A DNA stretch of 64,000 bases from Hydra vulgaris. Taxonomy: Eukaryota > Cnidaria > Hydrozoa > Anthoathecata > Hydridae. The position numbers were made by a program, and so were the translations under genes. The notes under the pieces are model-generated. The model did not search any database. It saw nothing but the letters and a program-made list of their open reading frames with translations, and was not told the DNA's origin. The stretch is taken from NCBI RefSeq assembly GCF_038396675.1, contig NC_088921.1, positions 10,905,001 through 10,969,000 on the forward strand. The letters are read 5' to 3'. Below, piece after piece: positions 33,741-46,034 of the stretch; positions within the stretch are counted from its first letter, which is position 1; the number at the start of each line of letters is the position of its first letter.

Positions 33741-34063
33741 TTTCAATACTTTTTTTTCAACATTCAGACTACATCAACATGTGCAACAACTTTATCAAAT
33801 ATTTGCCTATTTAAACTGTAAATCAAACTTTTAGCTATTTTGTTTGAAAGCTGTCTAAAGAATAATCTAAGCTAAAAAGTTGTTTGAGTCTGGTCAAAGA
33901 GGGTGAACTTATAGCTGAAAATGCCACCCAACTTATGTTACATGGAAAACAAGGTAAAAAAATTGCTATAACTTTTAGGTCTAATTTCTGCGAATCAAAA
34001 AAGCGCGAGAACTTTAGTAAATGCATATAGTTTTAATTTACATAACAGAAATTTAAAATAATT

Positions 34064-34240
34064 TGTTTAAAAATATATGCAAAAGAATATTCAATGTTAC
34101 ATTTTTACATTTAAAGTTTTGAATAATGATGCTTAGCAAAAGCAAATTTAAATAAAATTTGCTTTAGCTAAGCATCATTATTCAAAATTTTAAATGTGAA
34201 AATGTAACATTGAATATTCTTTTGCATATATTTTTAAACA
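34064..34240. repeat. Fold-back element, 86-bp arms
   Basis: The arm from 34064 (TGTTTAAAAATATATGCAAA...) is complemented at 34155-34240 with three mismatches; the loop is about five bases. There are no coding words and no subterminal structure of a known superfamily. As RNA it would form a long, nearly perfect hairpin. Confidence 0.85.
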
Positions 34241-34671
34241 AGTAAATTCAAAAACGAATTTTTAAAACCCAATTCTTTTATATGTTATTGAAACACAAAT
34301 TGTTCAATTTTTTCTGATGTAACTGTTTCATTTTATTAACATTCAGCTGTATGTGTGTGTAAAAAAATAAAACAGTTCAGGAAGATGCGGGTCTCGAAAC
34401 ACAGACATTCCATTTATGAAGTCAACGCATTATCCAAATATGCTTAACAAACATATAAGTATGAAAACAATCAATATATTTATTTTTAAAAATATTACTC
34501 ATTTATCCGTATAAAAAACAAACTTAATTAATATTAACTAAAGTAATTGACTTATTACAAAACTAAGTATTGAATATTGTTTTGTCATCAAGCAAGAGTA
34601 TGTATGCAAAATTTGAAGAAAATCTATCATCAGGAGGTGACTCAAAAACTGATTGAAGATTTGATGCTCAC

Positions 34672-34712
34672 AGTCAAACAAACAGACAGACAGACAAACA
34701 AACAAACAAGTT
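34672..34712 (+). repeat. (CAGA/CAAA)n microsatellite
   Basis: CAAACAAACAGACAGACAGA and CAAACAAACAAAC. Confidence 0.85.
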
Positions 34713-35001
34713 CTTTCGTTATTTTCTTGAAATATGTATTTTATAAAGTATATAATTTGATCAACATCAATTTCAACATGTTAGCTTCATTTTCATGCTA
34801 AATTAATTCCAATTATGCAAATAAATTCATGGTTAAAATAAGATTTTACATTGATACTTTTTCTATCATGCGACAATGAGAAAAACCGTAACTTTAGGAA
34901 GCATAAAAATTACTTAAATTAATTCATCAATAATCATTTGCTAAAAGTTGACAAAAAAGATAATAACATGTCTACTTTTTCATTTTCTGCCATGGAATTG
35001 C

Positions 35002-35800
<799 letters not shown>

Positions 35801-35883
<83 letters not shown>
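35801..35883. repeat. (AT)n array right of MITE
   Basis: Continues the array in which the MITE sits. Confidence 0.9.
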
Positions 35884-35887
<4 letters not shown>

Positions 35888-35943
35888 GATTATAAATAAT
35901 TTATTTATTGCTAATATTATTTTTCTTAACTCAATATAATAAA

Positions 35944-36104
<161 letters not shown>

Positions 36105-36166
36105 AAATATATAAAAACAAGAAAAATTAACAATTTAATTTTATTACAGCAACAATCAAAATCAAC

Positions 36167-36218
36167 CTGGGCATGAATAGCTTTGTCTTGAAGTTCAACT
36201 GCTAATTCTCTTGTTTTT
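36167..36218 (-). CDS. Candidate host exon (left arm copy)
   Basis: Reverse strand: acceptor ATTTTTTTTCCAG... (TTTTTTCCAG), 52 bp, donor CAG|GTTGAT (weak). The open frame reads [17 protein letters not shown], helical in character and unlike the surrounding composition. Joined to the 19-bp exon at 36377-36395 the frame is kept: [16 protein letters not shown]. No family is recognised. The reading frame also stays open for some codons past the donor, so the 3' limit is uncertain. The mirror copy is 62801-62852. Confidence 0.4.
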
Positions 36219-36376
36219 CTGGAAAAAATATTTTTTTTAGAAAATTGTTTTATTATGTTTTATAAAAAAAAAATTCACTTTATTATAGAAAATATATTTA
36301 AAAATATATAATACATTTGTTTTTGTTTTGAAAATATTAGGAAAAGCAAATATTAGAACTGACAGAGTCCTCCTAC

Positions 36377-36395
36377 CTTGTAGGTATTTGATGCC
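36377..36395 (-). CDS. Candidate 19-bp micro-exon (left arm copy)
   Basis: Reverse strand: ATTTTAG, then GGCATCAAATACCTACAAG, then GTAGGA donor. It reads HQIPTR in phase with exon 36167-36218. Micro-exons are easy to imagine, so confidence is low. The mirror is 62625-62643. Confidence 0.3.
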
Positions 36396-36399
36396 CTAA

Positions 36400-36900
36400 A
36401 ATGAAATCAAAAACCCATCTTATCTCCATTAAAAAAAAAAGTAGGTCTTTACGCAACATATATAAAGACAACATTAAAGACTCACAAAAAGATTTTCTTT
36501 TGTGGAAAAGATTAGGCATAAGAAATCAACGCGTATAAACCAGGCAAGAGCAACACTCTGTGACCAGAAAAAAATAGTTGTTTCTAACAATAACTAAACG
36601 AATGGAAGACCTGCATCTGCTTGTCTCAGAAGATTGGTTTGACATAATTGTTGTCTTATAAAAAATTTTAAAGTTCAGATGCTTCAGAAAAATTATTTCT
36701 TATTTATTATATTATTATTTATTATATATAGTTGTTATATTATTATATTATTATCTTAGCTAATAAATAAATCTTTTTAAATAAATTTAATTAGCTATAT
36801 TATAATAACTTTCAATAAAAGCAAAATGGATACATAAAATTCACTTAAAGAAAGTTTCTATTGTTATGCATGTTTGCTCAGCAATGTCACAGCTATAACT
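36400..36900. other. AT-rich intronic stretch
   Basis: About 36460-36650 has slightly coding-like words (KDSQKDFLLWKRLGIRNQ, TKRMEDLHLLVSEDW) on the plus strand, with stops between; its origin was not recognised. Confidence 0.3.
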
Positions 36901-36904
36901 TTAT

Positions 36905-37255
36905 CAACTGAGAGCTGGAAGATGTAAAAAAAAAAAATCCCTGAAACCTGGATGCTGGAAAAAAAGCCTGAAGATGGAAGCTGAAAAAAAAATTAAAGCT
37001 GAAAAAAAGAAAAAAAAAAGTATGAAAGCTAGTTGCTGGAAATAAAAATCCTTGAGAGCTGGAAACTAGAAAAAAAAAGGCTTAAGAGCTGGCAGCTAGA
37101 AAAAAAATGTCTGAAAGCTGGAAGGTGGGGGGGGGGAAATAAAAACCTAAAAACAAAGAGCAGGAAAAAAAAAAAAAGCAAAGAGCTGGAAGCTTGAAAA
37201 AAAAATCTCTGAAAACTGGAAGCTGAAAAAAAACAATCTGATAGCTTTAAGCTAA
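36905..37255. repeat. Minisatellite of GAGCTGGAAGCTGGAAAAAA units
   Basis: About eleven diverged units of 27-34 bp, each with (A/G)AGCTGGAAGCT(G/A)GAAA, an A-run and a CCTGA word. One unit contains a G-run (about 37127-37136). The mirror is 61763-62112, where the C-run is longer, a typical slippage difference. Confidence 0.85.
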
Positions 37256-37329
37256 TAAGTTTTTGAGATTTTGAAAAAAGTATGATAAATTACTTAAAAT
37301 AATTCTCCGTTATTCTAATGTACTTCATT

Positions 37330-37527
37330 TTTCCCTCAGGCGTTCACTGCTCGTGTGTGACCATTCGACGAATTTTATATATGTCAGAATTATATATATG
37401 CCAAAGTTTATAAATAATATTGGGCCTAGCCCGTAAGGGTTAGTGTTACAGTCATTGAGCACGACTATTTTCCAAATCACAATTACTGTCACCGCGGAAG
37501 AAGTTGTTTGTCTCTGGAAGACGCATG
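37330..37527. other. Less AT-rich block beside repeat R
   Basis: It contains GGGCCTAGCCCGTAAGGG and GTCACCGCGGAAGAAG; absent from repeat R copy 1, so it is not part of that family core. Confidence 0.4.
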
Positions 37528-37931
37528 GGCTAGTTTTTCAGTCATAAGTCAGTTATAAACCCATGCATAGGTGTTTAATCCATCATGGTTTTCAGGAGTA
37601 GGACTGGGCTGGTTTGGTGTAGTTAAGAGATAAATCTTTTACGCTGGTTACTAACAACACAAGACTCTACTAAACGACATAAACAGCACGGACTTACACA
37701 TTACACCTATACACCCTTATGCACATACAGCCTGTTTACATCGTTTGCATGCTTTTTGTTCTTTTACTAGATAAACTATCTTTGTTTGAACTCATTCTTA
37801 TTTAGATAATATTTTCTTTTAATAGATAGTATATGGTTGTAATGTAGATATAGATTTGTATATGAGGTTATGATGTGTGATTGAGTTTTGAATTTTGGGT
37901 TCATATACATATAATTTTGTATTGTAGCTTT

Positions 37932-37935
<4 letters not shown>
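37528..37935 (+). repeat. Dispersed repeat family R, copy 2 (left arm)
   Basis: Same order as copy 1 at 9715: GGGCTAGTTTTTCAGTCATA, CATCATGGTTTTCAGG, CAAGACTCTACTAAACGACA, CTTTGTTTGAACTCATTC. It ends in an (AT)n array. Confidence 0.8.

Positions 37936-37944
<9 letters not shown>

Positions 37945-38023
<79 letters not shown>
37945..38023. repeat. (AT)n array
   Basis: About 39 AT units; the mirror is 60996-61072. Confidence 0.9.
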
Positions 38024-38024
<1 letters not shown>

Positions 38025-38885
38025 CACGACATATTATTGTTATATCATCCAAAAAAATCTTTTAACCACTTATTTGGCTAAAACATATCTGCTCTTATTT
38101 TAGTATTTAGTTAATCTTATTACAATATCCATTAATATGTTATTTACCCGCTGATTTTCATATTATTACCATTATCAAAGAACTTTTATGCCGTATTCTC
38201 TTAAATTCATTACTCAGCTTTGTTTTAATTTCCACATGCACAATTTTTGTCTTTTATTATTGTTCGGATATTTTCTTATATCCTTCACTACATGTCAAAA
38301 ATAAATATATATCGCCTGCAAAAATGTAAGTATTTACATTTTTGTAGGCGATATATATTTATTTTTTTCTACTTTCATATATTACTTGATTTTTAATTAT
38401 GATTTTAATTTGCGCGGGTAGTTTCATTTTCATACACTTAAGATTGATCAACAAAATTCGAATGAAGTATCTATGACAGCATTAAAGTTTTTTGAAGGCT
38501 CTATTGCGTTTTATTTAATTTTAAAAGAGTTTTTAATGGGGTATATTGCCATTTGATTGTTTTTGGTTCATTGGTGCTGGATGTACCTATGTGGTTTAAA
38601 TGGTCTTCGGGGAAATTTTATTAGCATTTTTTGTTTGCACACTTTAGTTGTTTTATTTCTGGCATTTTTATTTTAATTTTAATTTATTGTGCTTAGTTTT
38701 TTCTACCGGTGGTATGGTAAGTGATTTATTTAATTATTTATATTGTGCAACAATATTATAATAATTTTAATAAAATTTTAAAATAATAACTTTAATAAAA
38801 TTTTCATTTTATTTAAAAAGAGTTACATAAAAAGTTTTTATTCATTTTTTTAAATCTAATGTTTGGTTTTTTCTTTTTTTAAACA
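38024..38885. other. AT-rich stretch inside palindrome 2
   Basis: Besides the hairpin at 38299 nothing was recognised. Confidence 0.4.
38299..38364. repeat. Hairpin, 31-bp arms
   Basis: AAATAAATATATATCGCCTG... is complemented after a 4-base loop with one mismatch. The mirror is 60652-60717. Confidence 0.82.
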
Positions 38886-39784
38886 TCTTCGCTTCCAACA
38901 AGGCTGCAAGCAACCACTAATTAAAGTTGGAAGTTACTGGAAGAGAAAAGATAAAGATTGTAGAGCAAGATAACGATTGATGGATGACTTAAAGGATTGC
39001 AATTGTATGAATCTGGAAAGCTAGATGAAGGAAGTGAATTCCAAAGAACTGATGTTCGAGAAAAAAACTAGATGAATAAGAGTTTTTGGAGCACTTAGGA
39101 ACAGTCACAGAAAAAGGATGAGACTCAATTGATTGACAAGTAACACGAGAATGAATTTTAGTGGATGGTACAAGAGACGCTAGCTCTTTAGAGCAGTGCC
39201 CATTATAGTATTGGTAGAAAAGAGAAAGAGAAGCAACATTATGACGATGTGATAATGGTTGGAGGTTGGCTGCAAGAGCAGGTCCAACTATGTTTACAAT
39301 GCGTTTTTTTGCACCTTGCCTAAAATAGAAAGGCTATCATTAGAAGAACCGCCCCAGAAATGGCAACAGTATTCCAAAAAAGGCCGGATTTGAGATTTAT
39401 AAAGATAGAGAATAAAATCCGAAGTAAGAAAGTGTTGAGCTCAATAAAAAGATGCAACCTTAGCAGATGCTAATTTTGCAACTGATTTGATATATGGTTT
39501 CCAAGAAAGGTCAGAATTAAGAGTTAATCCTAAAAGATGAAGCGTAGATGACTCATCAAGTACATCACCATTCATAAAAATAGGAAGATCTAAATTACTG
39601 CGATAACGATTAGCTGAAAAAAATTTAGTTTTATCAGTATTCAAGTTCACCAGCCACTCTAGCAGAAGTAAGATCCTTTTCAACCTCAAATACCCCCTCT
39701 AAGCAATCAGAGAGTGTTGGTTTCTTATCATGGCAAGAATAAATGGTAGTATCATCAGCAAACAATGCTACCTTAGATGTGAGA

Positions 39785-39862
39785 AGATTGTTAATGTAAA
39801 TTAAAAATCTGGAAGATTGTTAATGTAAATTAAAAATCTGGAAGATTGTTAATGTAAATTAA
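39785..39862. repeat. Three-copy 29-bp repeat inside LINE
   Basis: GGAAGATTGTTAATGTAAAT is present three times, each followed by TAAAAATCT or TAAAAAG. The same triplication is in the other arm (59155-59232), so it predates the inverted duplication. Confidence 0.85.
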
Positions 39863-40081
39863 AAAGAGTATAGGGCCAACGATAGAACCTTGAGGAACCC
39901 CTGAGGTCAAAGAATAAGAAGAAGAGTGCTGTCCATGGAAGAACCTTTATACTACAATTGGAAAGGAAGGATTTAATAATCTTAAAGATGTTTCCAGGTA
40001 CACCTTAAGAAGAAAGCTTATGGAGAAGACCAGCATCCCAAACTTTATCAAAAGCTTTAGAAATGTCAAGAGCGATGGGCT

Positions 40082-40120
40082 TAACCTCTCCACCTTTATC
40101 TAATAAAGGTGGAGAGGTTA
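40082..40120. repeat. Perfect 17-bp fold-back at the inner edge of palindrome 2
   Basis: TAACCTCTCCACCTTTA, loop TCTAA, exact complement. The left half is normal antisense LINE sequence (KGGEV codons); the right half is its inverted copy and joins directly to a LINE position about 210 bp away. Confidence 0.88.
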
Positions 40121-40688
40121 TAAATATGCTGCTTTCCAGCAGACTGGAAAGCAAGACTCTGATAAGCACTTGTTGAATAGTTTTGAATGCATAGATGACA
40201 GCTCCGGAGAACACTTCTGCAAGACAATAACAGATATGTTGTCCGGGCCACAAGCTGTAGAAGAGTCTAGGCAGGAAATCACTTTAGATACAGAAGCTGG
40301 AGTGATACAAACGTCAAGCAATGGATCAACCTGTTTGTTGGCAATATCAGAATGCAACTAGTGAAATCAAGAGATGATATTGATGAAAAGTTTTAGCAAA
40401 CAATTCAGCTTTGTCATTAAGTGAGGTGACAATGTCTGAACCATACAAGGGAGGTGGAATTAAAGATTTGCCCTTATTATTAATACTATTAAAGATACTC
40501 CAGAAGTGACGAGAGCCTAATTTTTGAGATGAGATACGAGATTTCATAACCTGAGAATAGCGGGCTTTGGCGTTAGACAAAACCATTTTACAATGGTTTC
40601 TAGCAGTAATAAACAGATGTCTGTTTTCTGGAGAATTGTTTTGCTGATAGATATGGAAGTAATGGTTTCGATAGGCAACCGCAGCAGC

Positions 40689-41075
40689 CAGGGATGCGGA
40701 GTCCCAAAAAGGACTCCGGATTTGAAAGTCACAAAAAGATTACTTTATCCTAGTTTTTGGTATTCAGGAGCTTTAAAAATATAAACAAGTTTATGGACTA
40801 CTAATAGGAAAAAAATTAAGATTAGAGGTTAGAGAATTTAGGTTAGAGGAACAATAAATTTTTAAACCCGGAGTCCTTAAGTATATTGGCGGCAAGGACT
40901 CCAGGACTCCAGGACTGCGGGCTTAAAAACAATAAGTTTCAAGTCATTAAATCAAATGAATTTTTTTCTTATAGCAGATCATAAGTCAACAATCATGTTC
41001 AGAGCTTCTGGACACTACAGACTTGGAAAAAGTAAAGATATAAAGCCGGAGTCCATTTGGGACTCCGCATCCCTG
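40689..41075. mobile_element. hAT-type MITE, 387 bp, copy 1
   Basis: Ends CAGGGATGCGGAGTCCC and GGGACTCCGCATCCCTG are inverted; inside each lies a further GGACTCCGG/CCGGAGTCC. Eight-base duplication GCAGCAGC (40681-40688 and 41076-41083), which occurs once at the same place in the LINE at 12.3 kb. Eight-base duplications and CAGGG ends define hAT elements. The reading frames over it are chance. Confidence 0.93.
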
Positions 41076-41175
41076 GCAGCAGCATAGTGTGAGGAAAACC
41101 ATGGAGGAGAGTGAGGCTTGACCTGGATTTGTTGAGAGGGAATAAAATATTCCATGCCAGCCTGAATCCACGAAG

Positions 41176-41718
41176 TTATGTAAGAAGTACATTTGTCGAC
41201 AGGAAGATTTCTACCCAAGGGCCATCACAAAGAAGATCATGGAAAGAATCCCAGTTAGCTTTAAGGTTGTTGTAAGAGGTATAATAATAGGGGGATTCAG
41301 GTGATGAAGAAAAATGAGATATTAGTTTTAGAGAGATCAAACTGTGATCAGAAGCACCTATGGGTGAATGTGGAGAAACTGAGCATTGACTAGGATCAGA
41401 AACAAGACATAAGTCGAGTAGAGAAGGTAAATGATTCGGGTTGTCTGGAAAGCGAGTTGGAAAGTTGACTATTTGAGTTAGGGATTGAGAAAGGCAAAAG
41501 TTGTTGACTTTAATGCCTGCAGAATCACTGACACTAGAGCCAAGCCATTCAGAGTGGTGATCATTAAAGTCACCAACAACAACTATATTAGCTGATGGAT
41601 AAAGAGAGAGGGCTTGGTCAATATGATCAGAAATAACATCAAAAAGAGTGCAGTCTTGAGATGAAGGAGAGCGATATAGAGCAAAGAGAAAGGCAGAATC
41701 AATCAACATTTTTTCCAC
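41176..41718 (-). pseudogene. LINE endonuclease domain, 180 codons open
   Basis: Best-preserved endonuclease C-terminal half in the window: ALYRSPSSQDCTLFDVISDH, VVVGDFNDHHSEWLGSSVSD, QSLTQIVNFPTRFPDNPNHL, LPSLLDLCLVSDPSQCSVSP, then IGASDHSLISL with the final D-H catalytic pair. It shows where the copy at 11.3 kb gained its frameshift and stop. The N-terminal half with the glutamate motif is missing beyond 41718, where the LINE is 5' truncated. It ends in a frameshift at FLSTNVLLT. Confidence 0.85.
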
Positions 41719-41721
41719 GAA

Positions 41722-42140
41722 TTTAAGGTGACAGCCTCCATTTTAGATTTTTACAATTTACAATTAGTACAATTTTTTAATTTACAATTTACTTTAAAAT
41801 TTACAATTTACAATACAATTTTAAATCTTTATAATTTACAAGTCAATAATTTTTAATAAAGTTGGATAAATGAGCTATTTCTTGAGGCTATCAAGAGTAG
41901 TGTACTTTTAGAGTTTTGTTTTTGAATTCCTCAAGCAAAAATTTATTTAGGTTCAAAATTTTAGCAAAATCTTCAAAACTTTTATTAGGATAATATATGT
42001 CAAAGTTCCTTTGTTGTCTACTCAAATAACCACAAAAATGACGAATAAGCAAAATTTCAGTAATGACAACAACAACCCATGTTGTATATTTTACATATTT
42101 ACATTTATATTTTTGAGCTAAAATTTTCATAGTTATCATT
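41722..42140. repeat. Direct repeat A, copy 1 (with TTTACAATTTACAA tract)
   Basis: From about 41840 (AAGTCAATAATTTTTAATAA) to 42140 it matches 46040-46345. Shared words: CGAGAGTAGTGT (AAGAGTAGTGT here), GTTCAAAATTTTAG, CTCAAATAACCACAAAAATG. The two copies flank the 3.7-kb transposon. The first 120 bp is a degenerate ATTTACAA repeat. Confidence 0.7.
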
Positions 42141-43111
42141 TATTTAATAAAAGCAAAATTGTTTTTTTCTTCCTTATAATTTCAAACCCAGTGGGGGAAG
42201 AAATTGCACTTTTCCTGGGCATTGTTCATAAGTCGATGGCCAAATATGTCGTAAAACAGTTGTCAAACAACACTATAGAGCAATACCACAACCGTCTCAC
42301 ATAAAATGAAAAAATTAAACAAAGCCAATATACGTAATACTATATATCAGTAGAAAGCTCTACTTCTCCTCTTTCAGAAAATATATAGTTTATTATAGTG
42401 TGCCGCTATCATAAAAAATTATATGGGCTGAAACAGAAGGTAAAAATAGGCGCTTTTGCGATAATTTAAATCATTTTAAATCGCTAAAGTTCAATTGAAC
42501 CTATAAAAAATTTAAAGTCTTGCTCATTACAATCAGGTTTTTAGCTGCATTAATTATTGCTACTTATGATAAAAAAAATACTTATTTCCAGACGAATTCA
42601 GAATACCATTTATTTTAATCAAATGTTGTTACCACTATTGTCATGCTGTGACATGTCACGCTGTGACAATTAGGGTACCAATAGTTTTATTTCTAAGGCA
42701 ACCAATAAAACTTAGGATTTCAAAATTCCAGCACAATGAGAACTCTATCTAGTACATCTAAAAAAATACTAACATGTTTAAAAAAATAATTAGCCCAAGT
42801 TATTTTTAGAATCTTTTTATGTCACGCCGTGGCATCACGGTGTGACAATTTATTAACAAAATTTAAAACAACATTTAAAACTGCTAAACTGAAACCACAA
42901 TTGAGTTTTTATCAACTTTAATTGGCCAGATTATTGTGCAGTTAACTTTTTTTGACGTTTTCTACAAAAACTACGAAATATAGGTATGTTTTGAATAGGC
43001 AACATTTGCTCAGTTATCCTTGAGGCTCTCTTTTGGGATACATAGAGCCTCTCTAAAGGATAGTTGTAACTCCATTAAGCCTTGGATGTAATACGTCCAT
43101 CTCTATAACTA

Positions 43112-44880
43112 TTGTGTTGTTTTTTTTTAATCTTTCAAGAGTTTAACATGCCTCTTACTCATGTTGAACGTCAAAGGAAATATCATGAAAGACAGTTAGA
43201 AAAATTTGGCAAAAAAGTATTTAAAGAAAAAGATTCAAAAAAGAGAAAAGAAAGACAACTTGCTAAATTGGAGGCTCAACAAGAAAAAGAAAGGCATTGA
43301 AAGAGAAAGAGAAGACGAAAAATAGCAGAATCAAAATCTGTAGCTGTTACATCACCCTCTTATAAATCTGCAAGCACTCTTGGAAAAGCTGTTACTAGAG
43401 TCGAATCAGCACTACCAAAATCACCCAGAAAGACGGCTAAAGTTGTACAAAAACTTTTAACAAAAATGAATGAAACCCCTAGTCCAGAAAAAATACTTAG
43501 TGAAAATGTTTTAGATGCTTTAACTGTAAAATTGGTTCTTGATTTTTACCAGCGTGATGATATATCCCGTCAAGCACTCGGTAAAAGAGACACCATTGTG
43601 GTGAGATTAAAGAACAAGAAAAAAACTGCAAAAACGTCATTTGTGTATGAATGTTAATGAAGCTTATGCTTACGTTTTTAAAGGTGATTATCCTGAAGAA
43701 TCAGTTGGAAAATCAAAGTTTGCTAGTTTACGCCCACCACATGTGCTTTTGTCTAGTTCAATGTCAAGAAACGTTTGTTGTTTTCAACAACATCAAAATA
43801 TAATTCTTATCCTTGAAGCCCTGCACAAGTTTAATTCAAATTTTCTGTTGTATTCACATGAATTTCCTCTTAGCATTGTATGTGATAGTGAAAAAAACAT
43901 TTGTTATCAAAATATGTGTACAACATGAAAAGATGCTGCAAAGTTTCATAATCTATATGATTTGAATGAAATTGACATGAATAAATGCATTACATGGTAC
44001 CAATGGGAAAAAGTTGCAGATGGTAATGGAAAAGAATATATTAAAAAGATTTAAAAAAAGGGAAGAGTTGATAATCTTTACAGCACCTTTTCAAAATCTT
44101 TATCTTCATTTCTTTGGCATTATTTTATTAAACAGAAACAATCAAAGACATCGTGATCATAAGATCCAACTTCAAAGTAATCCAGACACAGCCTTCCTTC
44201 AAGTGAATTTTGCTGAAAATTTTTCAACTTTTTGATGAAGTGCAGTCAGCACATTGGTACAAGAAGCAAGTTACTGTGTTTACTGCTGTATTTTAGTACC
44301 AAAATCCATTCTCGTCATCTGTCATAGTTTCAGATGATTTAAGCCATTCAAAAAAATCTATTCTTGTATTTGTTCATAATTTATTATCTAACCATATTAA
44401 ATCAATTGTTGAAATACTACAGATTTAGACAGACGGACCGGGTAATCATTTTAAAAATTGTTTTATTGCATCAGCAATACCCTGGCTAAAAGAACAGCAT
44501 CATTTAAAATTATTCTGTAACTTTTTTGCTGCTTCACATGGGAAAGGATTGGTATATGTTATTGGTGGGACCATTAAAAGAATAGCAACGCAAAAAATAA
44601 TCCAGAGAAAATTTATAATTAACTCATGCCATAAATTTTCATAAAGCTGTTAAAAACAAGACTAATTTCAATGTCTATTTTGTTTCTTGGGAAGATATTA
44701 TAAATACAATAAAAAATTTAAAGTTGATGAGTTATTTACAAAAGCACCAGCAAAACCAGGAATATTTGCAGCGAACCTAATTAACAACAATAATGGGAAA
44801 ATAGTAATGCAACCCTATTCAAGTGCCAAGTATTTAGTGAAACAACTTACGTCTTCAGATAAAATCACCGAAAAACTTTA
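43112..44880 (+). pseudogene. Degenerate transposase of a widespread invertebrate RNase H-like family
   Basis: Pieces in order: a basic N-terminus (MPLTHVERQRKYHERQLEKF), a helical K/R/E-rich region, a middle part (EKILSENVLDALTVKLVLDF, QALGKRDTIVVR), then FASLRPPHVLLSSSMSRNVC and CCFQQHQNIILILEALHKF, a C-x-x-H zinc-like patch. Next come DTAFLQVNFAENFSTF (likely first catalytic D, here N), QTDGPGNHFKNCF in another frame (second D), and FFAASHGKGLVYVIGGTIKR (third block, where related proteins I remember have VDG-GG-KR). At least six stops or shifts break it. The Y at the third block may replace a catalytic D. Family identity is from memory of similar invertebrate proteins. Confidence 0.6.
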
Positions 44881-45408
44881 AAACGTTGTTTATATGACAG
44901 CAATATAATATGGACGCAATTTGACACTGATATAGTATGGACATGTTCTGAAGGTTACTATGTAAGTACTATTTTTATAAAGATGTAATTATATATTTGT
45001 CTAATACCTCTCTACTAAGTTTTAAATTTATTAAAAACAGCCCATTTACCTGGTTTATAATTACCCAAATGTGTTTGATCATGCAGTGACGTCACACTGA
45101 GATGTTTACCACTAGTTAATTAAAGGTGTGCCTGTTTGAAATTTAATTTTAAAAATGTAATTTAGCTATAAAACTTGTAAGAGTAATGTCTAAACTTTTT
45201 GTTTAATGCCAAGTTAATAATTCAGTTCATCTATATTAGCTGAATCACAGTGTTGATCTAAAAACTAAAAAACAATGAGAAAATATTGGTCACGCTGTGA
45301 CGTTTTATATTTTCTTGCATGAATGAGAGGCTAATATATCCACCCAAATTTTTTTTCTTGTTTTTTGTTTTATTATGAGCTAAAGAAAATAGCAAAAAAA
45401 TTTTTTAA

Positions 45409-45875
45409 TTTCAAAAATATAAACAAAATAATATAATAAATATAAACATGTTTAAAGTATCAAGAGAAGTTCATAAAATTATCTTCCAAATGAAATTTTA
45501 CATTGAGTGTACAATAAACAATTTATGTAAGTTTGACTAAAAGCTATTATCCCTAATTTCTCAGTGATTTTTCCAAAGCTTAACTCAAATTACTTGATTA
45601 TACCTTTTTTGCAGACATCTAAACTACCTGATTTTTCTCTTATTTCCTGATCTGGCACTCTGTTGAATGACCCATTAAAACAAATTTTTTTCATACGGTT
45701 GTAATATGTTTGCTATTAAAATAGGTTTAACACTTTGTTTGATGCAGTTACAACGCATTCACAAGGAATTTTTTAAAACGAAAAAAAATCTTTTAAAACG
45801 AAAACAAAAAACGTACTAAAAGATGAGCATGAACTATGAAAACATAAGTTTATCAATCTAAACCCGAGAATTTCT
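45409..45875 (+). repeat. Repeat B, copy 1 (inside the 3.7-kb element)
   Basis: From AATTTCAAAAATATAAACAA to about AACCCGAGAATTTCT. It matches 46588-46935 with several percent divergence. Middle words: TTTCTCAGTGATTTTTCCAA and GCTATTAAAATAGGTTTAAC. Confidence 0.75.
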
Positions 45876-46034
45876 ACATATGCATTATTATTATTTATAT
45901 ATTATATATTATTAGATATATATTATATATTATTTTAATATTAAAATATTAAAGGCTTAAGACAAAAAAAAAGACAGTTGTCACGCTGTGACGGTCGTGG
46001 AATTGCTCTATATCAAGTATCAAATAAATAAACA

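Larger units (their letters stand above)
38890..41720 (-). mobile_element. Jockey/CR1-like LINE, antisense, internally deleted and carrying a MITE
   Basis: From the complement of the 3' end (CTTCCAACAAGGCTGCAAGC) to the endonuclease at 41176-41718. The C-terminal part is open at 39441-39689 (LDESSTLHLLGLTLNSDLSW), and the reverse transcriptase N-terminal half is open at 40118-40357 (SVSKVISCLDSSTACGPDN). About 210 bp of reverse transcriptase between the PVCWKAA and LDKGGEV words is gone, replaced by the fold-back at 40082-40120. A hAT MITE interrupts 40689-41075. The part up to 40096 is within the palindrome arm. Confidence 0.88.
42274..46012. mobile_element. DNA transposon, about 3.74 kb, with short inverted ends and repeated TCACGCTGTGA
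   Basis: The left end TATAGAGCAATACCACAACC (42274) mirrors GGTCGTGGAATTGCTCTATA (about 45993-46012), with about 20-28 bp of similarity. TATA at the edges may be the target duplication. Seven copies of TCACGCTGTGA or close variants lie between the ends and the coding part: 42641, 42656, 42822, 42835, 45080, 45290 and 45981. The coding region at 43112-44880 is a broken transposase. Superfamily not assigned. Confidence 0.75.

Noticed and set aside
33866..34027. Plus-strand frame containing VKEGELIAENATQLMLHGKQ before a GTAAAA donor
   Set aside because: Coding-like words, but no convincing acceptor and no family match; left uncalled.
36430..36660. Plus-strand coding-like words (KDSQKDFLLWKRLGIRNQ)
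   Set aside because: Stops interrupt it, and neither splice sites nor a known family could be assigned.
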